In this document: positions 1-11,152 of the stretch, piece by piece
How positions within the stretch are numbered: the stretch's first letter is position 1
Layout: each line of letters begins with the position of its first letter
Assembly: GCA_022495005.1 (NCBI GenBank)
Contig: JAGYXB010001018.1
Coordinates: forward strand, 434,001 to 498,000
Length of the DNA stretch: 64,000 nt
Direction: 5' to 3'
Source: Rhyacophila brunnea
Lineage: Eukaryota; Arthropoda; Insecta; Trichoptera; Rhyacophilidae
Made by a program: the position numbers and the translations under genes
The notes under the pieces: model-generated
Told to the model about the DNA's origin: nothing
Databases searched by the model: none
What the model saw: the letters and a program-made list of their open reading frames with translations, nothing else

Positions 1-360
1 ATTTATTACATAATAATATTTTACAGTATTATATTACATTTGTCTTGATTTAATATTTAACATTTAGTTAAACACACATACAGACATAAATACTTTCCCT
101 GCCAAACGTATACACAACTAAAAATAAGTTTCGTTACTTTAATAAATAAATAACTTCAAAAAAAATATTTTAATATAATACCAACAAAACTCACGTAAAT
201 TACACTGGTTTTATCGAAATATTAATATTACTACCAATCTAGTATATTGGTATTAAAATCAACGCAATATTTATCCATGAATGTTGTTACACTAAATTCC
301 TTTAGTTATGATATGAAAATAGTTGTGTACAAAAGTGAAACTGCCACCCGCTATATTTTC
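1..360. other. AT-rich non-coding flank
   Basis: Low-complexity AT-rich sequence. A 67-residue open frame near 247-450 runs into the MITE that starts at 361 and has no recognisable domain, so it is not called as a gene. Confidence 0.5.
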
Positions 361-820
361 ACCACGTTTTTCTTAGCTCGTATTCTTGTTTCTCCGGTGG
401 TTGTTTATCCAGTACAAATCTTGCAATCAACTTTTAAACTTTCCGACTAGCTAGACATTTGAAACTTTTGGAATATATCAGAAAACGATGCCAATGCATT
501 CTTTTAATACTTTTAGCCATCTTTAAGTAGAATTGAATTTTTCAGTTAATTCTGTTTTGTATGAAAAGTTATTTCGGAAGAAATCCGTAATTCAATCCAC
601 TATTATTGGTTGCTACGGGGGTGGTCCTAGCAACTAAATTATTATTATATACGTGCGTTACTATGGAAATCAAAATGTCATTTCAGTATTCTATATTTGT
701 TTGTTGCAAAATAGCAGAAAAATGATTTGTTGACAATTGCCTTATTTATCCCTAATAATTATTATCAATACATAGAATTGTCAAGTTTATATGACTCAAC
801 AGAAATTTAAAAACGTGGTA
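361..820 (+). mobile_element. MITE with CCACGTTTTT ends, copy 1
   Basis: The sequence begins CCACGTTTTT and ends AAAAACGTGG, giving short terminal inverted repeats. Internal sequence is shared with 34792-35132 (same orientation) and 63001-63446 (inverted), for example TTAGCTCGTATTCTTGTTT just inside the left end and ACGTGCGTTACTATGGAAAT further in. No coding capacity is seen, so it is a non-autonomous DNA element. The copy at 63001 is flanked by TA on both sides, which suggests a Tc1/mariner-type mover, but this copy has TA only on the right. Homology between copies continues about 30 bp past the right GTGG, so the true right end may lie near 850. No autonomous partner is visible here. Confidence 0.75.
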
Positions 821-1327
821 TATAAAAAGTTTTTTTTATCTTGTAATTATTTTATATTATTACAATATAATAAATTATTGGCATATCAATTAACTCTATA
901 ATAAAACACGATATACATCATCATAATGGCTATACATAGATTTTGTACTATTTGAGTCATTTTTGAGACCAGGATTATGACTTTTTGTGCATTCCACAAA
1001 AATATACTGATTCATTCGACATGTTTTATCTAAGTGAAGAGATTTTCACGTTTTTCGTAAGATGCCGCAAAATTCAAACCTTTTATGGCGTCCAGGTCTG
1101 ATGGACCGATTCGCATTCCCTTTTCCCCCCGATTTCCTTTCTGTACACATTTATAACATGTTATGTATCCTGTAGTTCTCCACCACATGAATGTGCAGGG
1201 CTGGTAACAAGTTCAAGCTCTAGAGTTTTCCAACAAAGTATCCAATTCCAATAAAAAATATATTATGTAGGTACAATGGTCAAGATTATTGAACTTGCAT
1301 AATTTGAAAAAATCTCATGCATATGTC

Positions 1328-2040
1328 ATCATGTCATCATCATCCGGGGTCAATCCACTGCTGGATGAAGGCCTCCCCAAGCGTCTTCTAACTCTCTCGG
1401 TCCTGTGTCATTCACTGCCACGTATTTCCGCCAAACTTTATCACTTCGTCAATCCGGCGGCTTTTAGGGCGACCCTTTGGCCGTTTCGTGCCCCTTGGGT
1501 ACCATTGGATGACGGCATTTGTCCAGCGGCCGTCCTTTCGGCGAGCAATGTGCCCCGCTCATGTCAATTTCATCTGTTTGGCAACGTCTATTACATCGCG
1601 TACTCCTATCTGCTTCTTAACCTATTCGTTTCTCTTACGGTCCTTTCGCGTGATACCCAACATACACCTCTCCATGTGCGACTCTTAGCCTTTGGACATC
1701 TCTCGTATTGAGGATCCACGTCCCGCAGCCATACGTGAGCACAGACAGCACACATTAGCTGAACACCCTATGCTTAGACATAATGGTAGGTCATTCTTGA
1801 AGATACTATTCAGACGTCCGAAAGCACTCCATCCCAGCTTTGTTCTGCGAGCAATTTCATCGTGCATGCTTCCGTCTATGGGCACCTGCTGTCGGAGATA
1901 GACATAGCTGCTGGCTTGCTCGAGTTGGGTGCCATTAATACAGATAATTGCAGGTTTCGAAAAGCAGTTCCTCATCACTTTTGTCTTTGAGACATCTATC
2001 ATGCATATAATTACTAGAAAAAATCTTTTTTTTCGAACTT
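1328..2040 (-). mobile_element. RTE-like LINE ORF2 C-terminal fragment
   Basis: On the minus strand, 2040 down to about 1800 reads KTKVMRNCFSKPAI, then YVYLRQQVPIDGS, then IARRTKLGWSAFGRL. These are the typical order and wording of the region after the reverse-transcriptase core in RTE-like non-LTR retrotransposons of insects. After a frameshift near 1800, remnants such as RDVQRLRVA and, further on, GRWTN-like and GRPKSR-like pieces continue to the 3' end. The end carries a short ATC/CAT trinucleotide run near 1330-1350, the usual tail of this family. The fragment lacks endonuclease and RT catalytic domains, so it is a 5'-truncated dead copy. Related tails lie at 16480-16710 (+) and 56040-56310 (-). 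Family-level assignment is from memory. Confidence 0.8.
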
Positions 2041-2395
2041 TGACTTGAACATGCAACTGCTGGATTCGCTACAGTTAAGCTACAGGCATCCTATTTAATT
2101 ACGATTATTTTAACTAGTAGGTAGTAATCCAGAAATTGCGGGTTCAAGTCCTTTTGGATGAAATCGGGTCCTAATCTTGTAAATTATTTGTTCAATGATT
2201 AAAATGGTTTGTTAAATTATTAGCAAATACAAGTACGTTATAACTAAATATTTGATAAGAGCCGGGCGTGGGTTAGTAATTAGTACAAATAATGATACCT
2301 TAATTTAAAACACAAAAGCCAATAGTCAAAAATAATGCAATTTGATATACATTTGATGTAAGAACTACTAGTTAAAATTGTCGTAATTAAGTATG
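2041..2395. other. Unassigned spacer with weak tRNA-like box
   Basis: AT-rich sequence after the LINE fragment. A B-box-like GGTTCAAGTCC occurs near 2148 but no convincing A box or tRNA fold was found, so only a decayed SINE head is possible. Confidence 0.35.
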
Positions 2396-2612
2396 ATGCA
2401 CGTAGCTTAATTGGTTAAAGCACGTTGGTGCGATTCGAGTAGTTATACGAATTTAAATCCCGTCAGATATCGTATTTTTTTCTAAAAAATATTTTTTCCA
2501 GTGATTATAATAATATGAATGAGATGTTTTCAAATTACGTATGTTAATATAATATAACGTTACATTATCAAATATTGTCTTACTCGTTGAATAAAAGAAA
2601 TAGTTTAACAAA
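2396..2612 (+). mobile_element. tRNA-derived SINE, family A, diverged copy
   Basis: The head holds an A-box-like TAGCTTAATTGG and a decayed B box (TTTAAATCCC near 2453). The body and the tail GAATAAAAGAAATAGTT match the copies at 28637-28872 and 57755-57990. In SINEs these boxes act as an internal RNA polymerase III promoter. The B box has lost the consensus GGTTCGA, so this copy is probably inactive. Confidence 0.65.
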
Positions 2613-4054
2613 CTTTATTATTATATGTTTACAAATTTAATATATTATAATATTACATTACCGATATTATTGTGTACAACTTTAGTGTCAAGGATTATTG
2701 GAAAATATTTTATACATTGACGCCCTATTCGAATTATTACGGTTTAAGGATACCTCATTTTCTGCTAAATTTGAATATCGGATATAATATTATATTATGT
2801 ATGTTAGCCTCGGGCGTTTCTCACTCTACCAATGTGTTTAAGGATTTGAAATATAAACAAGGTTTATCGTGATACAGTAATAATTCTGTAATATAAAGTG
2901 TATTAATAGTAATATTGATTGAGTCAATTTATGCAAGATTAACTTAGTATATATTATATAAGTTGAATACTATTGAAATAATTATGTTTTAAATAAAACT
3001 TTTTATGAACAATACGGTAAATTTTGCAGTGTTTTTTCATTATTACAAAATTGAATAACACTCAAACCATCTGCCTTTTATTTGACATCTAAGCCCGATA
3101 CAAAATACATCACTCACACCATAGTAAATAATATGATTTCTTTGAGGACATTTAGTATCGATTATTAAATAAGGACTAAATAATAAGCAAAAGAGCATTA
3201 CAACATTTTTAAAATGCACAAGTCACTTTTTAATTTTTAATTTAAACAATGGTCAGTACAATAGAATAAAACTTATAATAAATACATACGCACTCCTGAA
3301 AACTGTGTTATTATTTTTATGCGCATATCTCAATGTGTATGTGGTCGATAAAAAGCGTACTCAACTACTTGACAATGTGAAGAAATTTACATTGGGTAGA
3401 CTGGTTTGATTTTGAGTCAACTGGTCGACAGCATAATTGCTCTACTCCCAAAAAATCTACAACAATAATAAAATAGGAATCAACGATTTACACAATATAA
3501 AATATATGACACAATGCATTCGAATTAAAGATAACCCACATCCCTTACATAATATTAAATACATAGTTTATTTTTTACGTATTTAATTATAATTATGTTA
3601 CAAAGACTTTTTAAATAATTAGAAACGTAGATGTAAATATGGAATAGTGCACAGTGAAAATGAGAGTACAAGTATAGTTTCCATACATTAATAATGACGA
3701 TGCTAAGTTTATAAAAAATTAAAAGTAAACAAAATTTTTCACTTATGTTACCAAGGAGCGGTTGAAAGTGAAGAGAAAGATGATACTACGCAGCTTTCTC
3801 AACGTTTCCCGACGAAAAGCTATCGCTTGGTTTGGAGGACAATGAATTGGGTATAAATCCAAGTAACTATAACTATAATTATTATGAAGAAGTGGGGTTA
3901 CTCCAATGATCCTTCAAACTGCCACTGAGGCGCCGAGTAAACTACATGATGTGTGATGATCTGTCCGCTCATTGCATCTAACCCGACCATCGGCATAAGC
4001 GTGATTAAGATAGTCTAGGCACATCTTAAGTACAAACGCGACAATATACACATC
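2613..4054. other. AT-rich non-coding stretch
   Basis: No coding region or clear repeat was recognised. A 66-residue frame at 2672-2872 has no family resemblance. A more GC-rich block at about 3760-4050 is unassigned. Confidence 0.4.
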
Positions 4055-5257
4055 GACCGTGTTTAGGAAAAAGGGCGTAACCCTCACATAACAAATATTA
4101 CAGTAGGGGTAAAAAAACGTTTTTGAATGATTTTGGTTGAATATTTTTTCTTAAATAGGTATATACACTGGGTACATGATGATTGATGATTTGGTGTAAT
4201 ATCTTTTTGATCTAGCAACAATTTAAGGGTGGACGTGCTCAGCGTGGGTCAAAATGGAGCTTTTATTCTATTTTCAAAGCATGATCCTGGACATTTCTTA
4301 AACGTTGTAGATAATCTATTTATATAATTATGAAGCCTAATTATCCTTTATATTTATTTTAAACATTTGATGACTGCATAAAGAATTTTTATTACACAAA
4401 ATAATATTCTTTTAAACCTCTCGCTCTAATGTTTTAGAATATAGTCATATTTCAGTACATAAATGTGCAATGGTGTTAAAATTTTTTACATTTATTAATT
4501 TTTAAACGCATTTATAAAACCATCAGTATAATTTATGTCGACATTATTATAGTGAAATATTTACGACAAAAAATTATATTGATAATCTCTGTGATCCCAA
4601 ATTCGACAAGAATTAGGCATTTTATTATTTAAAAAATGGGAAAGATCAACACATTTGAAGATAATTCTTTATAATTCAATATAATTTTTTATCGTAAATA
4701 TGTCATTATAATAATATCGATATAAATTATACTGATGGTTTAATAAATGGGTTTAAAAATTTATCAATGTAAAAAATCTTAGTGCTACTGCATATTTATG
4801 TACTGAAATATGACTATATTCTAAAACATTAGAGCAAAAGGTTTAAAAAGAATACTATTTTATGTAATAAAAATACTTTATGCAGTCATCAAATGTTTAA
4901 AATAAATATAAAGGATAATATGGCTTCAAAATTATATAAATAGATTATCTACAACGTTCAAGGATTGTCCAGGATCATGCTTTGAAAATAGAATAAAAGC
5001 TCCATTTTGACCTACACTGACCATGTCTCCCCTTAAGAAGTTATTATAGAAAAATTATTAAAATTGAGTGTAAATGCTTTTTTCCTTAAATTAAAACTTT
5101 ATTAAAGCTCAATTAAAATCTGAATTTAGATAATAATTTGGCATTTGCGGCTTACTTCCTTTTTACAGAACGTGTATTTCGTTAGATACATTGTTAATAT
5201 ATAATAAAAGCACTTTTAAAAAAATCAAGGGATACGTCCTTTTTCCTAAACACAGTC
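4055..5257. mobile_element. Outer terminal-inverted-repeat element hosting a nested palindrome
   Basis: The left arm at 4055-4084 contains GTGTTTAGGAAAAAGG. The right arm at 5228-5257 contains its near-complement CCTTTTTCCTAAACAC. The 30-bp arms match at all but about three positions. Between them lies the TTAA-flanked palindromic element at 4227-5032. Removing that leaves about 390 bp, a normal MITE size. The inference is an older non-autonomous DNA element that later received the palindromic one. No target duplication was confirmed. Confidence 0.6.
4227..5032. mobile_element. Palindromic TTAA-flanked foldback element, copy 1
   Basis: The left arm from 4227 and the right arm ending at 5032 are inverted copies over nearly 400 bp each. 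Examples are AAAGCATGATCCTGGACAT on the left and ATGATTGCTTTGAAAATAG-type sequence on the right, with TGATGACTGCATAAAG mirrored as CTTTATGCAGTCATCA. The element is flanked by TTAA on both sides (4223-4226 and 5033-5036), the target choice of piggyBac-type transposons. No transposase is encoded, so it would depend on one supplied elsewhere. Other copies lie at 37981-39151 (complete), 14905-15785 (rearranged) and 62733-62908 (right arm only). The piggyBac assignment rests only on TTAA and is an inference. Confidence 0.8.
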
Positions 5258-5984
5258 AAATTATTATTACAGCTGATTTAGTATCTTCTAAATCGTTTCA
5301 GTCGTTTAGTATGTACTGGACTGGATTCCATAGTAAAATAACTTTAGAAATTAACGGAATAAAATAAATTCTTTAGTAATTGGCAAAAGATAGTGCATAG
5401 GCAGTGCTATACCGGTATAACAATACTGAAATATCAGTTTAAGGCAAAATTAAAGGCACCTACCGGTATTGTACACATCGTATATTAAAAATGCAGACAA
5501 TTTGAAATAACAAAAAATCCACTGTACATTGCACCTCCACTTCGATTGAATATTTTTTTTTCAAGAAGATCTAAAATAAAATCTTTCGCACGAAATTCGG
5601 CAAAAAGCTCATAGTTTAAAAAACCTTTTTACCAATACCCGATTCAAAACGGATTTTCTTTCATCTTACGTGGAAAAGCTGACGCTTAATACCTACCATT
5701 TTAAAATTTGGATGCAGTGAACATTTTTTATTTTCATGTTTTTAACAAAATAAATACCGGTATTCAATAAGAATGACCGAAATACCGATATTACAATCCT
5801 TAATGGTACCTGTTTGAATATTAATCTATCTGGCGCGCATAAATATATTGAAGTATGTAACATAAATTTTATTATAATAGATCATCCCAGATCACTGAAT
5901 TGACAATAAAACAAATGCCTATAACATTTATGGGGATAAACAATTCAACCCGTCTCAGTATATTGATCGGCGATATTAATTTAC
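5258..5984. other. AT-rich non-coding stretch
   Basis: No gene or repeat was recognised. The short phrase ACCGGTATT recurs in both orientations (near 5410, 5462 and 5756), hinting at a decayed inverted repeat, but arms could not be defined. Confidence 0.35.
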
Positions 5985-6600
5985 TGACCGCAATTATAAA
6001 TTCCTTAATATCCATTATCCGTAGTGTCCAATTATAGCAAACTTAGTTAATAAATTGACTGCTGACCTACTAATTACTCCTTAATTACCCCATTTCGATA
6101 ACATGCTAATTACATCTAATGGCCTTGGGCCAGGCGCGGTGTACGCACTCAACGAGTTAATAGCTGACTGCAATAATAATTTCCGCAATATCCATTTTTA
6201 CACAAATTCAGCTATATCCAATGACATAAACTCTATATAGAGTAGCTGACTCAATTATAATAATTATTTAGTAAATATTCTTTTCAAGATATTATTTTTA
6301 TTGTGAGTATGTCAATAAATATCGGATCATAATTCATTAGACATGTCACTCGAATATAAATTCCCGGTCTGTAGTATCTCAGTCTCTGTATCGCTCCGCG
6401 CAACATCTCATTCTACCGAGACTCGGACCTCGGAACACTGTCATAAGTATTGTAACATAACTACAGTAACATACTCTTGTATCGACTGTTAACGCTGCAA
6501 ATAAAATTCGCTCCTCCATCCATCGGAGCAACTACCTACCAAATCTTGACTTCTTTCTCCATAACACCATGACTCCCACAACGGTGACCCCGATCATCGG
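5985..6600 (+). repeat. LTR-like repeat, copy 1 (solo LTR candidate)
   Basis: A 500-600 bp sequence repeated in reverse at 36165-36645 and, across the mariner, at 37943-37976. It starts around TGTCCAATTATAG (6028). It carries a TATA-like CGAATATAAATTC near 6353 and a poly(A)-signal-like GCAAATAAAATTCG near 6498. Soon after comes CAACGGTGACCCCGATC (6577), resembling the sequence just inside the 5' LTR of many insect LTR retrotransposons. This order (promoter, poly(A) signal, post-LTR motif) suggests a solo or 5'-end LTR. No gag, protease or RT reading frame follows. Exact ends and target duplication were not found, so it could be another repeat class. Confidence 0.55.
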
Positions 6601-8008
6601 CATCATTACTCACACATTAATTGAGTTCTACTTTTACTATGCGTGAAGACGTATATATTTTGTAAATTTAAAATTTTGTTTGAGCTTGACTCTTGCTTAC
6701 TTACGATAATGAGCATTCGGTAGGGCGCCTAGGCAATCTTGGGCCTATATCCCCTTTATATAGGTAGTCACTATTTCTAGGGTTGCTTGAAGTTTTTTAC
6801 TTAGGAAGCTGGCCTCGGTGGCTTCGCGACCAACCGGACCAGATTGAAGATCTGTGGGTGATTATCTCTAGCAAATTTGATGTTTTTCGTGCGTCCAAAA
6901 TTAGGGGGTCCGTCGGTTCAGGTTACGCTGCGCTCTTCTTCTCGGCATCAGGCACTGCTCTTCTCGTACTCCTCTTTTTCGGGTCTTTGTCGTTTTCCTC
7001 GCGATAGTCATCGGAATCGGTCTTCATGGAAGTCAGGATCTCGGCGCTTGGATGATTGATACAGTTCCTTCGAGAAGCAATTTTTCTTTTTTGCTTAACT
7101 CTTGATCTTTTGGTTTACAAAAAAACACACAAACAAACACGCGTACAATAATATCAATACCTTGCCATACCTCGGATCTATTTATAGATTGCAAAGGAAA
7201 CTTTTCCGAACGAACAATAATTTGAGTGTGAAATATCATTTCGGTTTCTCCGGCGAAATCAAATCCCGCAGATAACTTTGAAAGATGGGCGCTACTTAGG
7301 TGAGACTGGCTTATTACATCACACGCCCGGCCGTGGAAGGCCCGCAGAATAAATCACCGTCTGACACGGAAAACCTATTATGAAATTTAATGTTCCAATA
7401 AACATGCGGACTCGAGTATTAAATGGTATGGGACTGTTGGATTCTTGGCTATTGCCATATGAAAAAGGGTCCCGTTTTGATTTATACCGTCTTATAATTT
7501 TGGATATCAACGAATATGACTGTGTTAGGAAAAGCCTGCAGGGAAATGTAAAGGTGGAAAATGAACGTGTGAAGTGATATAAAAAGAATATTCATCCTTA
7601 TCATATTATTTAAAAACCATTTGAATATCAAGAAAATATACCGTGATATTCCTGCCTATTATTTACAAACATTAAATATTCGAGTTGAACGTATTCGTTT
7701 TTGTATATTATATTGTAACAAGTATAAAGCTTGATTATTAATATAAACAAAATGAATTTCGATTGGTCACTGCTTATGTAAACATTAATAAATTCTCTAA
7801 AATTCCTGTTTAATTTTATTCTCTAATAGTGTATGTATTTATTTATTATGGTCCAATAAGGCCAATCATAAAAGTATAATAAAACATTGATGTGTATACA
7901 ATAATAAACGAACTTATAACATATAATTTAATAAAACAATATATGCAGTTTCTAGTAACTGTAAATAATTCTTGATGATAAGACATTGTAATATATCATT
8001 GATTAATT
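6601..8008. other. Unassigned region with short open frames
   Basis: Two short overlapping plus-strand frames at 6783-7059 and a 65-residue frame at 7380-7577 show no known domain. The stretch at 6780-7060 has a higher GC content than its surroundings and may be a decayed element. From 7580 to 8008 the sequence is AT-rich with nothing recognisable. Confidence 0.35.
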
Positions 8009-8009
8009 T

Positions 8010-8110
8010 ATTAAAACGCAATTTTTGCAGTATTTTTCCTCTTTTAGTAAATAAATCTGGACCAGTTTTGTCCACCTCAGAAGAACATTTTCAACTGAAT
8101 AATATTTATA
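8010..8110 (+). repeat. Short dispersed repeat, copy 1
   Basis: A roughly 100-bp sequence running from TTAAAACGCAATTTTTGC to CCTCAGAAGAACATTTTCAA. Diverged copies occur at about 12060-12160 and 12985-13080 (+) and 15800-15920 (-). The shared core is CTTTTATTTA, then a GGACCGATTTT-like word, then CGGCCTCAGAGGGACATTTT. No terminal structure or coding frame is apparent; the class is unknown. Confidence 0.6.
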
Positions 8111-8304
8111 AAAGAGGTATTTACCTTTAAATTATCTACCAACCCATTGCATTATCCGTCCAATAATACTTTGTATTAGTAAAATTTGGCCCCTTTGAGA
8201 AGAAGTTTACACATTTCACCAGAAATAGTTGTTAGCCACTTGCTTAACCTATTGGATAGGTTCATGCTTTAGATTCAAATAACATGACGTGAATTGGGGA
8301 GACC

Positions 8305-8600
8305 TCCGCATATATTTTTTACACAAAACTGCTATCGGCGGCTATCTAGGGTAGTTTATCATATTTTTGTAGTGATGTATCATTATTGTTACAATAAGTT
8401 ATACATCTAAATAGGCAAAACAGTCTATCTTACTCTAATAGTTAGCACAGTCAAGAGCGGTGCTGTTAAAAGATAGCACTTTTTGTACCAATTACAATTA
8501 ACTTATTGTAAAAATTAAAATACTTCAATACAAAAATATGTCGTATACCCTCGATAGCCCCCGATAGCGGCCGATAGCAGTCTTGTGTATAGAATATAGA
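8305..8600. repeat. Foldback inverted repeat with CTGCTATCGG arms
   Basis: The left arm (about 8305-8402) holds ACAAAACTGCTATCGG then TTACAATAAGTT. The right arm (about 8500-8600) holds AACTTATTGTAA then CGATAGCAGTCTTGTGTA. Each arm is roughly 90-100 bp, separated by about 100 bp. The right arm continues into a tRNA-like head at 8575-8650 on the minus strand, so this may be an inverted duplication of a SINE body. Confidence 0.65.
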
Positions 8601-8650
8601 TGCGCTGGGATTTGAACCATTATAAACCGACACGTTATCAGTTGCCATTA
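8575..8650 (-). mobile_element. tRNA-like SINE head
   Basis: Minus-strand sequence contains a good B box, TGGTTCAAATCCCAGCGC, about 35 bp after a weak A-box region (TAATGGCAACTGATAACG). It resembles the head at 27845-27900 (CGTCGGYTTATAAY before the B box). The acceptor stem does not pair, so it is a SINE relic, not a tRNA gene. Confidence 0.55.
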
Positions 8651-8839
8651 CAGGACAGAGAAGATGCACAAATAATATTCAACATCATTTATATAATATG
8701 ATGGGCATAACAAATTACAAATTCAAAGCGTTTTCATGATATAAAAAAACATTAATTAAATACCTACAAATATAAGGTAATAAGAGTAAAAACTACTTTG
8801 AAGCATACCGAGTGAACTAAATAGACCCTGGCTGCGCTT

Positions 8840-9206
8840 TTCAGTGGACTGTAATAGGGCGGGGTGATTTGGATGCTGGTGGGGGTTATACCAAGGATAC
8901 CAGGCACTAGCCTTTAATGATGATGAGGCAAGAGCGTTGGGCTGGCCCCGTGGTCTGATTCTCACTCACTAGCACCACCACTCTCACGCGATAAATGTTT
9001 GTTGAGTCACCTTGTGCGCGGCGATTGACGGTTAAAACTAGTGCAGGTAATAACGTCTTGGTATTTTACAGGTTACAGATATTTACAGTAACACGGTTTA
9101 AGAATGACTGACTGTTAATATTTGGCCTGGCAAGGATATTGGTGTGAGGTGGGTAAGGCATTTATATTATATTAGGGCTGTCATAATTGGCCCAACCAGG
9201 CCCCAT
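8840..9206 (+). repeat. Dispersed GC-richer repeat, copy 1
   Basis: Shares an ordered set of words with 56470-56850: CCAGGCACT-GCCTTT, then GTTTGTTGAGTCACC, GTGCGCGGC, TTGACGGT, and finally CATAATTGGCCCAACCA (CATAACTGGCCCAACCA in the partner). No long frame was recognised. The ending ATAATTGGCCCAAC also appears inverted near 13907-13920. It may be an untranslated part of a retroelement. Confidence 0.55.
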
Positions 9207-9387
9207 CCTAAAATCTTGAAGAATTTGTCTACCTAAACTCACCCCACGTGAAGTGAAATAATATTCTTATTAATATCTGAAACAATTTGGTTGAATATAG
9301 TTATTAATTGGCCTCCCTATTGACATTTGCGTATCAGTTTATTGTTTGTGTACTTTTGGTGTCATAACATAGTTTCAAAGATAAGAA

Positions 9388-9701
9388 ATATGAAATTTAT
9401 CACGAAAACGTATGATTTATATAAATGTGTCGCTACATTTCAAAATCAGCCAAGTCCAACTTTAGGTATTTTTGACTTTTTTGTGAATTGGTAAAGAACT
9501 ACTGCTTTCTAACATTTCTGCATTATCAAAATGTGGAATTTATTAATTTTAAATATTCTATAGTCGAAATAATATAAACTTTCACCCTTGTAACTGTGTA
9601 TTTGAGAAAACAAAAAGCTTTTTTTCTCCTATTCATCTATTATGGACTTGGCTGATTTTGAAATCTAGCGACACAAATATTTTGGGAAATTTCATAAACA
9701 T
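9388..9701. mobile_element. MITE with TGTGTCGCTA inverted arms
   Basis: The left arm includes TGTGTCGCTACATTTCAAAA followed by TCAGCCAAGTCCA. The right arm is its complement, TGGACTTGGCTGATTTTGAA then ATCTAGCGACACA. Outer ends share GAAATTT. The element is about 310 bp and non-coding. No target duplication could be fixed, and no second copy was found in the window. Confidence 0.7.
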
Positions 9702-10688
9702 GTTCTGAGAAACCGTCTGTAATAGCATTCTTTTAGATAGAACTGAATAAAAAATCAGCATACATAAATAAGTATAACGAATGGTTATTTTATTAAATTA
9801 TTTAAATGATATGAAAAAAGCAGCTGTAGTTGTATTATGTTTATAAATTTTGTCAGAGTATATTAGATTTAAAATAAAATATCGCTTTTTCATCAGAAAC
9901 AAAGTCTAAGAAAACGTACCACGTCATTGAGTAAAATAAATTAAAATTATAAAATACAATTCATTATTTTTTAAATCAGTTATCTTGAATTATTTATTTT
10001 TGCATATTCTTTTTACCTGAATAAAAATTAAATGGATGATCAACCTCAGTAAATAGTATTTAATAGTTTGTTATAAAATGAGAATTAACTTTGTTCCGTA
10101 TCAGTGTGCATTTGTCATTGCAGCCCAAAGATGAAGTCGTAAAAAATCACTCAAATGGAATAGTACAAAACTAAAATATATTAAAGTTCACATATTTTTC
10201 TTTGAATCTAACATGACGTTATATCGACTAAATAGTTAATTTCTGTAAAAGTATGTGGAAAAATTAAAAACTACCATCTAACAATGGATCGATTCAGACT
10301 ATATTAACAACTTTTTGTTTTGTTTATATTTTTAATGATATCTTGTCAAAGTATTTAAAGTGCAATTTTTATTGGTAATCCATTATTCGCCCATTGAAAA
10401 CTTCTATAGATAAAATATACGTATAAAAAAACAACATTGTTTATATTTGTCAGATATGGAAATAAACTCACTTGCAAGGCTACGTGGATTAATCAATTAT
10501 ATTATTATTATCACTACGGATGTGGTTTTATATTAAAATAAATAAAAAAATGTATATTCTAATACAATAAAATAATCAAATAAATACATATTTATTTAGA
10601 TCATAATTTATTATTAAGAGCTGCCAGAACCCTTAATAATTCAAAAATAACCACTATGAGCACATTCAAACACTATGAATACACAAAA
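9702..10688. other. AT-rich stretch with one dispersed repeat
   Basis: Non-coding. About 10020-10190 resembles 25640-25850 (shared words GAGTTAACT-like, CAGYGTGYATTT, CCYAAAGATG, and CAATGGARTAGTACAAAACT), so it is a diverged dispersed repeat of unknown class. Confidence 0.45.
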
Positions 10689-11152
10689 AATCGGTGTGTG
10701 TACTTATGTACGCGCATTCGAAGTTAAACGAATTTTTGGCGTAACAAAACAAAAACAAAACTTGTGTTAAACTAGATTCTTTGACTAGCTCTTAATTATC
10801 TTGTTAAATTACACACTCAAGAAAACGGACCGCTTATTGCAATACCGTTGGTTTATTACTATACACTAACTTATATTACTAACTGACGTTCAATCGTTTG
10901 TTTACGTAAAAAATTGTAAATGGCAAACGGAACAATTCTAAACTATACTGTTATACTGTATAATAGTCACGATTGCAATATCATACTGTGGCGTAAAGGT
11001 AGTACGTTCGGCTGATAACAGAACAATCGGTGGTTCGAATCCAATCGAGTGCGTTTTTTTTCGTATGAAAAAATAGATTATGTGTTACTTGTCACACGCC
11101 AAAAATACAATCTGATCTGATTTTCCAAACGCGTCAAAAGAAGTATAACTTC
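10689..11152 (+). mobile_element. Pol III-type composite element (family G), uninterrupted copy
   Basis: The element starts near TCGGTGTGTGTACTTATGTA and ends with AAGAAGTATAACTTC. Inside both ends lie inverted GAAGTTA and GGCGT motifs. At about 10988-11056 it carries a tRNA-like core: A-box-like TGGCGTAAAGG and a perfect B box GGTTCGAATCC. A second copy, inverted, occupies 52760-53634 and is split by a MITE. The tRNA-like core sits inside the element rather than at its 5' edge, so this is not a standard SINE layout. It could be a DNA element carrying a tRNA pseudogene. Confidence 0.7.
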
